Assembly: GCA_005885165.1 (NCBI GenBank)
Contig: VAXR01000031.1
Coordinates: forward strand, 1 to 24,969
Origin: Actinomycetota bacterium
GTDB lineage: Bacteria; Actinomycetota; Thermoleophilia; Solirubrobacterales; Thermoleophilaceae
Reading direction: 5' to 3'
DNA length: 24,969 nt
The position numbers and the translations under genes were made by a program. Below the pieces are notes generated by a model. It was not told where the DNA came from and ran no database searches. It saw nothing but the letters and a program-made list of their open reading frames with translations. Shown here one piece after another: positions 7,236 through 15,207 of this stretch (within the stretch, counting starts at the first letter, position 1; each line of letters begins with the position of its first letter).

Positions 7236-8036
7236 GTGACGCGGGCCGAGGACAGCGGCGAGCCCGAGCGGATCGTGGTGCTCGACACCGTGGGCGCCCG
7301 GCCGCGCACGCGGCGGGGAAAGCGAAGGGCGCCGCGGGCGGGTGAGAGCGGCGAGCCCGAGCTCGTGCCTTCGGTGCGGGTGACCGTGATCCGGGCCGAT
7401 CCCTTCCAGTCCCGCGACGAGGCGGAGGAGTGGCTGGAGGGGCTGCGGCGCGACCGGCCGGCGCTAGAGGAGGAGGTGAGCGCGGGAACGCGCGAGCTGA
7501 ATTCCCTGCTGCGCGCGCACAGGGCCGCGGCGGCCGACGCCTACGTACGCGACGTCGTCCCCGCGGGTGCGACGGTGGTCCGCGTCGGGCAGGGCACCGG
7601 CGACCAGGTGGCGGACGGGCGCTTCGACTCGGCGGCGGAGCTTCCGCCACCCTCCCCGCGCTCGCGGGTTCGCCGCCGGGCGGACGCGCTCGCACCCGAC
7701 GAGCGGCTGGCGGCGCTGCTGGGGCGGCGCGAGGAGGCGCTCGTGTGCGAGGAGCTCGTGCTGCGCGCGCAGAGCGACCTCGACGCGGGCCGCCCGCGCG
7801 AGGCGGCTCTTCAGGCGCGGATAGCCCTTGAAGCCGCCCTCGCCGAGCTCGACCGTTCCCCGAGCGAACGCCTCGCCGACGACCTGCGCGCGCTCGAGGA
7901 GAGCCGCGACGCGGTCGGGCGCGCGGCGAACGAGGCGCTCGGAGCCGAGCCCGCGGTGGAGCTGCAGGAGGCCGTGGCCGAGGTGGTCGAGCGGATCGAG
8001 ACCGCGCTGCGGCGTCATCGCCTCCACCGCGGCTGA
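7236..8036 (+). CDS. Hypothetical protein, acidic N-half and helical C-half; N-terminus uncertain
   Basis: I do not recognise a family. From GTG 7236 the product is 266 aa. An N-terminal part includes VRVTVIRADPFQSRDEAEEW, a charged helical middle covers ELNSLLRAHRAAAADAYVRD, and a long Glu/Arg/Ala helix region (~150-266) is TPR- or coiled-coil-like (AALQARIALEAALAELD, ALEESRDAVGRAANEAL). No signal peptide or membrane segment is seen. The frame is open and strongly G/C at third positions back to 7143, reading RFPFVQFEFAYPLGPADGRY. The true protein probably starts upstream of 7236, perhaps at CTG 7158 (292 aa); no ATG, GTG or TTG is available there. It follows the hydrolase by under 100 nt on the same strand. 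Confidence 0.6.
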   Translation: MTRAEDSGEPERIVVLDTVGARPRTRRGKRRAPRAGESGEPELVPSVRVTVIRADPFQSRDEAEEWLEGLRRDRPALEEEVSAGTRELNSLLRAHRAAAADAYVRDVVPAGATVVRVGQGTGDQVADGRFDSAAELPPPSPRSRVRRRADALAPDERLAALLGRREEALVCEELVLRAQSDLDAGRPREAALQARIALEAALAELDRSPSERLADDLRALEESRDAVGRAANEALGAEPAVELQEAVAEVVERIETALRRHRLHRG

Positions 8037-8205
8037 GCCTTTTAACGAAATCGTTCACTCGGCTTAACCGACCGTTTACGAGCTGCGCAGAAGCTGCCCC
8101 TAGCGTCCCGGGTCGGACATGCGACGAGTACAGGACCAGCGGTCGAACGGGCGCGTCGAAATCTTGGACAGCGGGCCCTAGGAGCCGGGCGAAAGGGAGC
8201 CGAAC

Positions 8206-8421
8206 ATGGATGACATGCATACGTCCTCCATCACACTCATGAGCGAGCACCAGCAGCGCGGCAGGCGGATCCACCGCGCCGTGGAAGCTCGGCGCGACCT
8301 GCGGGCGGCAAGCCGCGACCGCAAGACGAGGCGGCGTGCCGGCGGGCGCGCGTGGATCAACGGATTCGAGCTGGGCGGGACGGACTCCAGGCACATCTCG
8401 CTGGCCGTTCAGTTCGACTGA
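8206..8421 (+). CDS. Small basic hypothetical protein
   Basis: A 71-aa ORF has ATG at 8206 preceded by AAAGGGAG at the right spacing; ATG at 8230 is an internal alternative. The middle is very Arg-rich (RGRRIHRAVEARRDLR, SRDRKTRRRAGGRAW) and the last 20 residues (NGFELGGTDSRHISLAVQFD) look like a beta hairpin. No family is recognised. The Arg run could bind nucleic acid. It stands alone between a 169-nt gap and a strong hairpin at 8443-8474, which supports a small transcription unit. It may also be a chance ORF in GC-rich DNA. Confidence 0.45.
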   Translation: MDDMHTSSITLMSEHQQRGRRIHRAVEARRDLRAASRDRKTRRRAGGRAWINGFELGGTDSRHISLAVQFD

Positions 8422-8442
8422 CCCTCGAGTTCCCAGGTGTCA

Positions 8443-8474
8443 AGGGCCTGCGCCGGCTCGGCGGCGCGGGCCCT
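8443..8474. terminator. Strong GC hairpin between convergent genes
   Basis: AGGGCC T GCGCCG pairs with CGGCGC G GGCCCT around a 6-nt loop, a 13-bp stem with one G-U pair. It lies between the end of the small ORF (+) and the end of the glycosyltransferase gene (-). No T tract flanks either side. Position and stability suggest a bidirectional terminator of the GC-hairpin type common in actinobacteria. Confidence 0.6.
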
Positions 8475-8487
8475 GACGCCGAGTCAT

Positions 8488-9741
8488 CTACCAGTCGGTA
8501 ACGGCCGACCGTCCCCGCCACCGGTCGAGGAGCGCGAGCGCACCCACCGCGCCGAGCACGACCAGCGACAGCTCCGCCGGCTCCCTCAGCCGCACGAATC
8601 CGTAGCCGAGCAGGGCGGCCAGCGTGACGAGCCAGATCGGCGCGAGCAGCACGCGCAGCGGCCTCCCCATCCGCCGCAGCGCGAGCGCGCGCGCCACCGA
8701 CAGCAGCGCGAGCACGTAGTCGAGCACGATCCCGACCCTCTCCACGGTCGCGCTCCGGCCCTGCTCCTCGTCCCCCCTGAAGGGCTGGTAGAGCGTCCAG
8801 GCGCGCATCACCCGAACCGCCATCACCACCGGGAGCCGCCCGGCGTGGTCGCGTGCGTAGCGAAGGCCGCGGCTCACCCGCTGATCCTCGCCCTGCGCCT
8901 CGTTGCCGTGGGCGCGGCCCTCGCACGCCAGCACCCAGTAGCCGAGGTCGCGGCCGTGGTAGGCGCGGTGGCAGTTCGCGCCAGCGACCACCGTGCCGTC
9001 GTTCGTGGACAGGAGCGGCCGCCCGTAGACGCTCCAGTTCCGGATGACCCATGGGGAGAGCACGACCGCCGTGCACGCGATGGACACCGCGAACAGGCGC
9101 CAGCGGGGCGCCGGCCGTGCACCCCATACGAGCGGGACGACGAGCACGAGAAGGAGGAGCAATCCCTCCGACCGGGTCAGCGCCGCCAGGGCTACGGCGG
9201 CTCCAAGCAACGCCGCCCGGCCGAACGAGGGTCGCTCGCCGAACCTCCACGCCACGAGCAGCACGAGTGCGCACAGCGTCCCGTAGAGCCCCTCGCTGAG
9301 CAATGTCCCATCCGCGGCGATCAGCACCGGGTGGACCGCCGCGAGCCCCGCCGCGAGGAGCCCGAGTCGATCGCCGCCGATCCGGCGCCCGAGGAGGCCG
9401 ACCAGGCAGATCGTTGCGGCTCCGAACAACGCGCCGAGCGCGCGCTGGGCGAGATCGGTGGAAACGCCGAGCTTGAAGAGCCCGGCCAGCCAGAGTGGAT
9501 AAAGCGGCGGGTGCAGCGCGGTGGCCGCGCGGTGAAAGCCGGGTGCGAACACGGAGCCGACGGGCTCGACAAAGCCGTGGCCCTGGGCGATGTCCGAGCC
9601 GACCGTGCTGAACCAGAACGCGTCGTTGAACCCGCCGGTGTGCGGCGCGACTATCAGGGCGTGAAGGACGCGCAGGCCGACGCCGGCCACGACGATCGCC
9701 GTCAGGCGGACCGCGAACAGCCCGGTCGGTATGCGTGGCAC
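8488..9741 (-). CDS. GT-C / ArnT-PMT-like integral membrane glycosyltransferase
   Basis: The 417-aa polytopic membrane protein has at least eight hydrophobic segments (for example LFAVRLTAIVVAGVGLRVLH, GLLAAGLAAVHPVLIAADGT, GLLLLLVLVVPLVWG, VLLAPIWLVTLAALLGYGFV). The first extracytoplasmic loop holds an acidic catalytic candidate in NDAFWFSTVGSDIAQGHGF, followed by HPPLYPLWLAGL, as in the dolichyl/undecaprenyl-phosphate-mannose family. LRTRSEG-like and SPWVIRNWSVYGRP segments are also typical. It should transfer a sugar from a polyprenyl carrier outside the membrane; donor and acceptor are unknown. GTG at 9741 is 15 nt after the Sir2 stop, so it probably ends the minus-strand operon. Confidence 0.8.
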   Translation of the reverse strand: MPRIPTGLFAVRLTAIVVAGVGLRVLHALIVAPHTGGFNDAFWFSTVGSDIAQGHGFVEPVGSVFAPGFHRAATALHPPLYPLWLAGLFKLGVSTDLAQRALGALFGAATICLVGLLGRRIGGDRLGLLAAGLAAVHPVLIAADGTLLSEGLYGTLCALVLLVAWRFGERPSFGRAALLGAAVALAALTRSEGLLLLLVLVVPLVWGARPAPRWRLFAVSIACTAVVLSPWVIRNWSVYGRPLLSTNDGTVVAGANCHRAYHGRDLGYWVLACEGRAHGNEAQGEDQRVSRGLRYARDHAGRLPVVMAVRVMRAWTLYQPFRGDEEQGRSATVERVGIVLDYVLALLSVARALALRRMGRPLRVLLAPIWLVTLAALLGYGFVRLREPAELSLVVLGAVGALALLDRWRGRSAVTDW

Positions 9742-9756
9742 CGGGGGACGAAGCTG

Positions 9757-10527
9757 CTACCCGGCGTCCAGCGCCGAGAGCACGGCCTGGAGCTCGGCGG
9801 CGACGTCACCGTCGAGCTTCACCTCGGCCTCGGCGTCGTACGGCGTCCTGCCCTGCGTGACGAGCGCGACGCGGCCGCCGGACGCGAGCGTGACCCCCGG
9901 CAGCGACGCCACGGGGTAGACCTCGAGCGAGGAGCCGACGCACAGCATCACGTCGGCCTCCTGCGCGAGGGCGTGAGCCTCGGCCATCGCGGCCTCCGGA
10001 AGGAGCTCCCCGAACAGCACGACGTCCGGCTTCAGCGGCGTGATGCAGGCCGGACACTCGGGCGTCGGCGGGCCGCCCTCGACCATCTCGAGAACCCGCT
10101 CGAGCTCGAACCGCCCGCCGCACTCGGGGCACACGCACCAGTCGATCGAGCCGTGGACCTCGATCACGCGCTCGCTGCCCGCGAGCCGGTGAAGGCGGTC
10201 GATGTTCTGGGTGATCACGCCCCGCACCAGACCGCGGCGCTCCAGCTCCGCGATCGCCTCGTGCGCGGGGTTGGGACGCTTGTCGACGAGCGAGGCGAAC
10301 CGCTGCGAGTAGAACCCCCAGAAGCGGTCGGGGTCGCTCCGGAACGCGTCGATGTGGGCGACCTCCATCGGGTCGACCTTCTCCCAGATGCCCTTTCCCG
10401 GGGTCCGGAAGTCCGGGATGCCGGACGGCACCGAGACCCCGGCGCCGGTCAGGACGACCGCGCGCTCGGCCGAGCGCAGGAGATCCGCGACGCGCGCCGC
10501 TCCGGCGGTGACGACCTGGGAGGTCAC
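9757..10527 (-). CDS. Sir2-family NAD-dependent protein deacylase
   Basis: The 256-aa sirtuin has all class motifs: VLTGAGVSVPSGIPDFRTPG (NAD binding), TQNIDRLH, the catalytic His in VIEVHGSIDW, a zinc site of two CPxC pairs (CPECGG and CPACIT) and PDVVLFGELLP, GSSLEVYP. It removes acyl groups from lysines using NAD+, releasing nicotinamide and O-acyl-ADP-ribose. GTG at 10527 overlaps the stop of the upstream hydratase fusion as GTGA; the frame continues upstream only as antisense-type noise. Translational coupling to beta-oxidation enzymes suggests that it deacylates enzymes in this pathway, as shown for acyl-CoA synthetases in other bacteria. The target here is inferred. Confidence 0.9.
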   Translation of the reverse strand: MTSQVVTAGAARVADLLRSAERAVVLTGAGVSVPSGIPDFRTPGKGIWEKVDPMEVAHIDAFRSDPDRFWGFYSQRFASLVDKRPNPAHEAIAELERRGLVRGVITQNIDRLHRLAGSERVIEVHGSIDWCVCPECGGRFELERVLEMVEGGPPTPECPACITPLKPDVVLFGELLPEAAMAEAHALAQEADVMLCVGSSLEVYPVASLPGVTLASGGRVALVTQGRTPYDAEAEVKLDGDVAAELQAVLSALDAG

Positions 10528-11630
10528 TTGCCCTGGAAGCGCGGCCGGCGCTTGCCGAGGAACGCGGAAATCCCCTCCTTGGCGTCCTCGGACGTGAACG
10601 CCTTCGCGAAGCCGCGCGCCTCGGCCTCGAGGCCCTCCCCGAGCTCGCCCATCGCCGAGACGCTCTTGATCTGCTCGATCGCGATCGGCGCCTGCTCGGC
10701 CATGTACCTGGCCCAGGCAAGCGCCGTGTCGAACAGCTCGTGGTCGGGCACCACCTCGTTCGCGAGCCCGAGGCGCTCGGCCTCGTAGGCCGAGATCGGG
10801 TCGCCCGTCAGGTTCATCTCGAGGGCCTTGCCCTCGCCGACGAGGCGCGGCAGCCGCTGCGTTCCGCCGAAGCCCGGGATGATCCCGAGGTTGATCTCCG
10901 GCTGGCCGAACGTCGCGGACTCGGCGGCGATGCGGAAGTCGCACGCCATCGCCAGCTCGCACCCACCGCCGAACGCCAGCGAGTTGACCGCGGCGATCGT
11001 GACCGTCGACGACCTTTCCATCCCGGTCATCAAGCCGTGGCCGGCCTCGATCAGCCCTGCGCCCTCCTTGGAGGGCTCCATCTTCGTGAACTCCTTGATG
11101 TCGGCGCCCGCAGAGAAGGTGAACGGGTTCGAGGATGCGATCACCACGGCGCGCGCCTTGCCGTCGAGCTCGCGCCAGAGCTCCGCAAGCTCGCGGATCA
11201 CCTGCGGCGAGAGCGGGTTCGCCGGCGGGCGGTTGAGCCAGATGATCGCGACCTCCCCGCGGGTCTCGAGCTGGATCGTCTCGCGCGACTGGCCATCGTC
11301 GGGCTGCGGATAGGGGAAGAAGCCCTGCCCGGTCTTCTTGCCGAGCCGCCCCTGCGCCACCAGCCGGCGAAGGATGCGCGGCGGCTCGAAGCTCTCGCCC
11401 CACTCCGCCTCGGCGCGCTCGAGGGCGGTGAGGATCTCGTCGAGGCCCTGCTCGTCGGCGCGCGCGAACGGCCCCGGCACCCTGCCGGCGCCGGCCATCA
11501 TCCCGATGTCGATGTCCTTGATCCCGGCGATCCCCTCCTCGAGCACGAGGCAGGCCTCGACGAGGGTCTTGAGGCCGGAGCGCTCGACCAGCGTGTCGAG
11601 CGCAGGCGATGTGGTGCTAGCCGTGCTCAT
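10524..11630 (-). CDS. 3HCDH C-terminal domain fused to enoyl-CoA hydratase
   Basis: The 368-aa product has an unusual order. Residues ~10-110 form a second 3-hydroxyacyl-CoA dehydrogenase C-terminal domain (LVEACLVLEEGIAGIKDIDI, LGKKTGQGFFPYP). Residues ~120-368 form a crotonase domain: SAGADIKEF for the oxyanion hole, LAFGGGCELAMACDFRIA and PEINLGIIPGFGGTQRLPRL carrying a Glu/Gly catalytic loop. The hydratase domain should hydrate trans-2-enoyl-CoA. ATG at 11630 is preceded by GGGAAGGGG and overlaps the upstream dehydrogenase stop by 14 nt. Together with that gene it reproduces a NAD-C1-C2-hydratase order as two polypeptides. Confidence 0.9.
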   Translation of the reverse strand: MSTASTTSPALDTLVERSGLKTLVEACLVLEEGIAGIKDIDIGMMAGAGRVPGPFARADEQGLDEILTALERAEAEWGESFEPPRILRRLVAQGRLGKKTGQGFFPYPQPDDGQSRETIQLETRGEVAIIWLNRPPANPLSPQVIRELAELWRELDGKARAVVIASSNPFTFSAGADIKEFTKMEPSKEGAGLIEAGHGLMTGMERSSTVTIAAVNSLAFGGGCELAMACDFRIAAESATFGQPEINLGIIPGFGGTQRLPRLVGEGKALEMNLTGDPISAYEAERLGLANEVVPDHELFDTALAWARYMAEQAPIAIEQIKSVSAMGELGEGLEAEARGFAKAFTSEDAKEGISAFLGKRRPRFQGK

Positions 11631-12489
11631 AGAACCCCTTCCCTGTCTTCTGCCCGAGATTGCCGGCTTCAACCAGCTCCTTCATCGCCGGTGACACGAA
11701 GAACCGCTCGCCGTAGCTGTCGCGGAGGTGCTCGGCCACGTGGAGCACGGTGTCGAGACCCAGCATGTCGGCGAGGAAGAAGGGCCCCATGGGGGACGCC
11801 TTCGACTCCTGAATGACCTTGTCGATGTCCTTGGGGTCGATCCCCTCCTCGTCCTGCACCCGCCATACCTCCGAGACCCAGGAATTGAGGATCCGGTTGA
11901 CGACGAATCCGGGCGCCTCGCCGCAGCGGATGGGCTGCTTGCGGATCGCCTGGGCGAAGTTGGCCGCGGACTGCATCGTGTCCTCGGAGGTCTCGTCGCC
12001 CTCGACAACCTCGATCAGGCGCATCATCGACGCCGGATAGAAGAAGTGGAAGCCGACGACCTTGTCGGGCCTGCTGGTGGCCTCGCCCATCTCGGTGATC
12101 GAGAGCGACGAGGTGTTCGAGGCGAGGATCGCGTGCCCCGGCGTGACGACGTCCAGCTCGCCGAACACTGAGTGCTTGATCTCCATCCGCTCGGGGACCG
12201 CCTCGATCACGAAGTCCACGTCGCCAAACGCGTCGTAATCGGTGGCCCCGTCGATCCGCCCGAGGATCTCCTCGAGCTGCGAGTCGGCCTGCTCCTGGCT
12301 GATCTTCTCCTTCTTGACGAGCCCGCCGAGCTGGTTCCGGCTCACCTCGCGGGCCTTCTCCAGCCCCTGGTCGACGAACTTCTGCTCAACGTCCTTCAGC
12401 ACGACGGGGACGCCGGCGGCGGCGATCACCTGCGCGATCTCCCCTCCCATCGTGCCGGCGCCCACGACGGCGGCTTTGAATACGTGCAT
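11617..12489 (-). CDS. 3-hydroxyacyl-CoA dehydrogenase (NAD-binding + C1 domain)
   Basis: At 290 aa this is the usual length of a single-chain dehydrogenase. KAAVVGAGTMGGEIAQVIAA binds NAD. FVIEAVPERMEIKHSVFGEL and ILASNTSSLSITEM contain the conserved Asn/Ser region. VGFHFFYPASMMRLIEVV carries the catalytic His, with the partner Glu in VIEAVPE. GEAPGFVVNRIL opens the C-terminal dimer domain, which ends LGQKTGKGFYEHG. It oxidises L-3-hydroxyacyl-CoA to 3-ketoacyl-CoA. It follows the SRPBCC gene by 33 nt and overlaps the next gene by 14 nt, so it sits inside the beta-oxidation operon. Confidence 0.93.
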   Translation of the reverse strand: MHVFKAAVVGAGTMGGEIAQVIAAAGVPVVLKDVEQKFVDQGLEKAREVSRNQLGGLVKKEKISQEQADSQLEEILGRIDGATDYDAFGDVDFVIEAVPERMEIKHSVFGELDVVTPGHAILASNTSSLSITEMGEATSRPDKVVGFHFFYPASMMRLIEVVEGDETSEDTMQSAANFAQAIRKQPIRCGEAPGFVVNRILNSWVSEVWRVQDEEGIDPKDIDKVIQESKASPMGPFFLADMLGLDTVLHVAEHLRDSYGERFFVSPAMKELVEAGNLGQKTGKGFYEHG

Positions 12490-12522
12490 GCTTTGAGCTC
12501 CCTGGTCGGCGGCCCGGGAAGG

Positions 12523-12978
12523 CTAGCCCAAGGCCGCTTCCTCAGCCGCCTCCGTCGCGAACCGGCGCAGCGTTCGGCGTAGCGAGTCGCGTTCCGCGCG
12601 GCGGATGAACAGCAGGTCGGTGATGCCGGAGAAGGGCCCGCTGCGGGTCAGGCTGTAGTCGAGGATGAGCTCGACGCGGCTGCCGTCCTCGGTGGGCGCG
12701 AAGCGCACGGTCTGCGTGCCGGTGAGGCGTTCCTCGAGCACGTGGGTGGAGAGCTCCACCCCGCTCTGTGACGTGAGCACTCGCTCCGTGACCGCGCCGC
12801 GCCCGCCCGGCCTCGAGCGCCAGACGACCTTCGAGCCCTCCCCCGGCCATGCTTCGTCGACGCGGTCGACGTGGCCGAACCCGTCGATGAACGACGGCCA
12901 GCGCCGCAGGTCGGTCCAGAGCCCGAAGGCCGCCTCGGGGGCGAGGGGGACGTCGGTCAGCTCGTGCGCGGTGGCCAT
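12523..12978 (-). CDS. SRPBCC / polyketide cyclase-like lipid-binding protein
   Basis: The 151-aa protein fits the helix-grip SRPBCC fold: MATAHELTDVPLAPEAAFGL at the start, WTDLRRWPSFIDGFGHVDRV, GSKVVWRSRPGG, the mid-domain strands VELSTHVLEERLTGTQTVRF and VELILDYSLTRSG, and a long C-terminal helix (DSLRRTLRRFATEAAEEAAL). Members bind small hydrophobic ligands and only some are enzymes. The start at 12978 is 6 nt after the PadR stop, so the two are almost certainly co-transcribed; the protein could sense or carry the ligand that PadR answers to, which is inference. Confidence 0.8.
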   Translation of the reverse strand: MATAHELTDVPLAPEAAFGLWTDLRRWPSFIDGFGHVDRVDEAWPGEGSKVVWRSRPGGRGAVTERVLTSQSGVELSTHVLEERLTGTQTVRFAPTEDGSRVELILDYSLTRSGPFSGITDLLFIRRAERDSLRRTLRRFATEAAEEAALG

Positions 12979-12984
12979 ACCCGA

Positions 12985-13491
12985 CTATTTGCCGTAGACC
13001 TCGCGGACGATCTCCTCGATCGACCGCCCAATCGACTCGAGCAGCGGGCGGACCTCCTTCACGAGGCGCCGGTACTCGCGCCGCCCGGCGTTTGTAAGGG
13101 AGTAGTACCGCCGGCTGCGGCGCTCCGGGTGCTCCCACTCCCCGTGCACGAGCCCCTGCTCCTCGAGCTGCCGCAGCAGGGGGTACATCGTGTTCGGGTT
13201 TACCTGGAGGACGCCGGCCGTCACGGCGGAGATCTGCTCCATGAGGGCGTTCCCGTACGAGGGGCCGTCGCTCATGAAGTGCAGGACGAGCATCGGCAGG
13301 ACGCCGCGGCGTCGCAGCTCGCCAGTGAACGGGTCGCGGTCGCCGGGCGCCCTCGGCCGCGCCTCGCGCTTGGAGTCGAGCGTGCGGGCGGCCTCGCGGG
13401 CGTCCGAGATCCGGCTGGTCTGCGCGACCGCCTTGCGCGTCGCGTCGCGGCGCCGCTTCGTTCCGGTCCCGCTTTTGCGCCGCTGCGGCAT
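12985..13491 (-). CDS. PadR-family transcriptional regulator
   Basis: The 168-aa protein has a basic, disordered N-terminal ~60 residues (RRKSGTGTKRRRDATRKA) and then the PadR winged helix: VLPMLVLHFMSDGPSYGNAL, MEQISAVTAG, VNPNTMYPLLRQLEEQGLV and HPERRSRRYYSLTNAGRREY, with a final dimer helix (VRPLLESIGRSIEEIVREVY). PadR proteins repress nearby genes and release DNA on binding a small molecule. It is the first gene of the minus-strand operon and is divergent from a crotonase gene 73 nt away, so it may control both. No clear operator palindrome was found in that gap. Confidence 0.88.
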   Translation of the reverse strand: MPQRRKSGTGTKRRRDATRKAVAQTSRISDAREAARTLDSKREARPRAPGDRDPFTGELRRRGVLPMLVLHFMSDGPSYGNALMEQISAVTAGVLQVNPNTMYPLLRQLEEQGLVHGEWEHPERRSRRYYSLTNAGRREYRRLVKEVRPLLESIGRSIEEIVREVYGK

Positions 13492-13564
13492 CGGCCCATC
13501 GTGACACGCGCCCCTCGAGACGCGACGGCTTGACCGCGCCGCCTCACGGCGGGAGGATGACGCG

Positions 13565-14350
13565 GTGAGCTACGAGACCATCACATACGAGCGCCGCGAC
13601 GCGGTAGGGCTGATCACCCTCAACCGTCCCGACCGCCTCAATGCCTGGACGCCGGTCATGGCATCCGAGCAAGCCGATGCAATCCGAACCGCCAACGACG
13701 ATGACGACGTCGGCGCCATCTTGATGACCGGCGCGGGGCGCGGCTTCTGCGCCGGCGCGGACATGCGGGACACGTTCAAGACGCGCCTCGACGGGACCGA
13801 TCCGGGAGGCGAGAGCGAAGACTCAGGCGGGATGCCCCCGGACGTCGACTGGGTCGCGCTGATCCGCGAGTCGAAGCCCTTGATCGCGGCGGTCAACGGC
13901 GCGGCGGTCGGGATCGGGATGACGATGATCCTGCCCTTCGACGTGATCGTCGCGTCAGAGCGCGCGAAGTTCGGGATGCTGTTCATCAAGGTCGGGCTGG
14001 TGCCCGAGTTGGCCAGCACGCGGCTCCTCCCGCAGCGCGTCGGCACCGGCCGCGCCGCCGAGATGTGCCTCACCGGCCGCCTCTACGACGGCGCCGAGGC
14101 CTACCGGATCGGGCTGGCCGATCGGCTCACCTCGCCGGACGAGCTGCTCGACACCGCCCTGCAGCTGGCCGGGGAGATCGCCGCCAATCCGCGTCCCCAA
14201 CTCCAGATGATCAAGGCCCTTCTGACCCAGAACGCGGTCGAGGCCGACCTGCGTCTGGTACAGGAGCGCGAACACGAGCTCATCCGCGAGTGCTGGCGCA
14301 GCCCCGAGCATCGCCGCGCAGTCGACGCGTTCCTCGCCAAGTCGGGCTGA
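13565..14350 (+). CDS. Enoyl-CoA hydratase/isomerase family (crotonase)
   Basis: The 261-aa crotonase starts at GTG 13565, with GGGAGG 8 nt upstream. GLITLNRPDRLNAW, GAGRGFCAGADM (oxyanion hole), AAVNGAAVGIGMTMILPFDV and FGMLFIKVGLVPELAST place the active-site loop; the Glu in VPELAST is a candidate acid/base. It hydrates or isomerises enoyl-CoA thioesters. It is divergent from PadR and single, with the UspA gene converging 13 nt after its stop. A short CCGCC/GGCGG hairpin at 13539-13552 reaches the Shine-Dalgarno. Substrate chain length cannot be told. Confidence 0.88.
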   Translation: MSYETITYERRDAVGLITLNRPDRLNAWTPVMASEQADAIRTANDDDDVGAILMTGAGRGFCAGADMRDTFKTRLDGTDPGGESEDSGGMPPDVDWVALIRESKPLIAAVNGAAVGIGMTMILPFDVIVASERAKFGMLFIKVGLVPELASTRLLPQRVGTGRAAEMCLTGRLYDGAEAYRIGLADRLTSPDELLDTALQLAGEIAANPRPQLQMIKALLTQNAVEADLRLVQEREHELIRECWRSPEHRRAVDAFLAKSG

Positions 14351-14363
14351 GGCTGAGCTGAGG

Positions 14364-15038
14364 CTAGGGCAGCAGCGGCGCGCCCGCCGGCACGACCAGC
14401 ACCGAGCCGCGGGCCCTGTTCAGCTCCGAGCGCACATCTCCCCCGATCACGACGTGACCGGTCGTTGCCTCGGGTTGGGAGCCGACAACGATCAGGTCCA
14501 CCGATTCCGCGCCCGACTCCGCGAGCGTTGCGCCGACTTTCGCGGCAAGGGCGGCGGCGGTCTCTCGGGCGTCCTCGTTCCTGGGGCCCGCCACCGGCAC
14601 GGCGATCGACGTGATCGCGTCATCGAGACCTGCCCGCAGGCCGGCCGGAGCGATTGCAACTGCCACCGGACCACCGTCGAGGAGATACTGGGCGGAGGTG
14701 CCGGGCTCGACGCGATCGGGTGCTGTTCGGTAGTCCGAGCCGAACACGACCAGCGAGGCTCCCTCGCGTTCTGCCAGCTCGACCAAGGCGGCTCCGGTAG
14801 AGGCACCGATGACCACGTGGCGGGCAACCTCCGGGTCGTCCAACAGGTCTGCACCGCGGTCGAGGCGCTCCTCAGCGTCATGCCGAGCGAGCTCCTCTCG
14901 GCGTGGATCGAATTCGTGGGCATGGCGCACATACGCAAGCGCCAGCGTGAAGCCGGCACCCTTCAGCATCTTGCCCAGAGCAAGGGCGTCGTCGTCGTTC
15001 GCGGTTCCGTCATAGGAGATGATCAGGTTGGCGCTCAT
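14364..15038 (-). CDS. Universal stress protein (UspA-like, tandem)
   Basis: The 224-aa product starts with ANLIISYDGTANDDDALALG, a typical UspA first strand with the Asp that contacts ATP. The first half ends with HVVIGASTGAALVELAE, GASLVVFGSDY and GGPVAVAIAPAGL. A shorter second half (ITSIAVPVAGPRNEDARETA, VDLIVVGSQPEATTGHVVIG, RSELNRARGSVLVVP) repeats the fold and keeps an approximate G-x9-GS nucleotide motif. The cytosolic role in stress or energy signalling is only known at family level. ATG at 15038 is the start. The 169 nt upstream, to the selenoprotein candidate stop, show no clear promoter. Confidence 0.8.
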   Translation of the reverse strand: MSANLIISYDGTANDDDALALGKMLKGAGFTLALAYVRHAHEFDPRREELARHDAEERLDRGADLLDDPEVARHVVIGASTGAALVELAEREGASLVVFGSDYRTAPDRVEPGTSAQYLLDGGPVAVAIAPAGLRAGLDDAITSIAVPVAGPRNEDARETAAALAAKVGATLAESGAESVDLIVVGSQPEATTGHVVIGGDVRSELNRARGSVLVVPAGAPLLP

Positions 15039-15207
15039 CGGTCAGTCATCGCGTCCGCCTTGACGCTCAGAGATGCGGCGATGCTCGCGTCCCCCGCGCC
15101 AGCGCACATTGGCCGCCTGTCCAAAATCGCCGCACATTCATTAGACATCGGGGCCAAGGGGCGCCTTAGGTTGCTCCCTCTCCGTAGGTCCGCGCTTCCC
15201 CGGCAGG

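Noticed and set aside
8437..10788. Long plus-strand ORF (~783 codons) across the glycosyltransferase and sirtuin
   Set aside because: It is a mirror of the minus-strand genes, low in recognisable motifs and rich in Arg/His/Glu.
13492..13564. PadR operator palindrome in the divergent gap
   Set aside because: Only a CCGCC/GGCGG hairpin next to the ribosome site was found; no ATGT-ACAT type inverted repeat.
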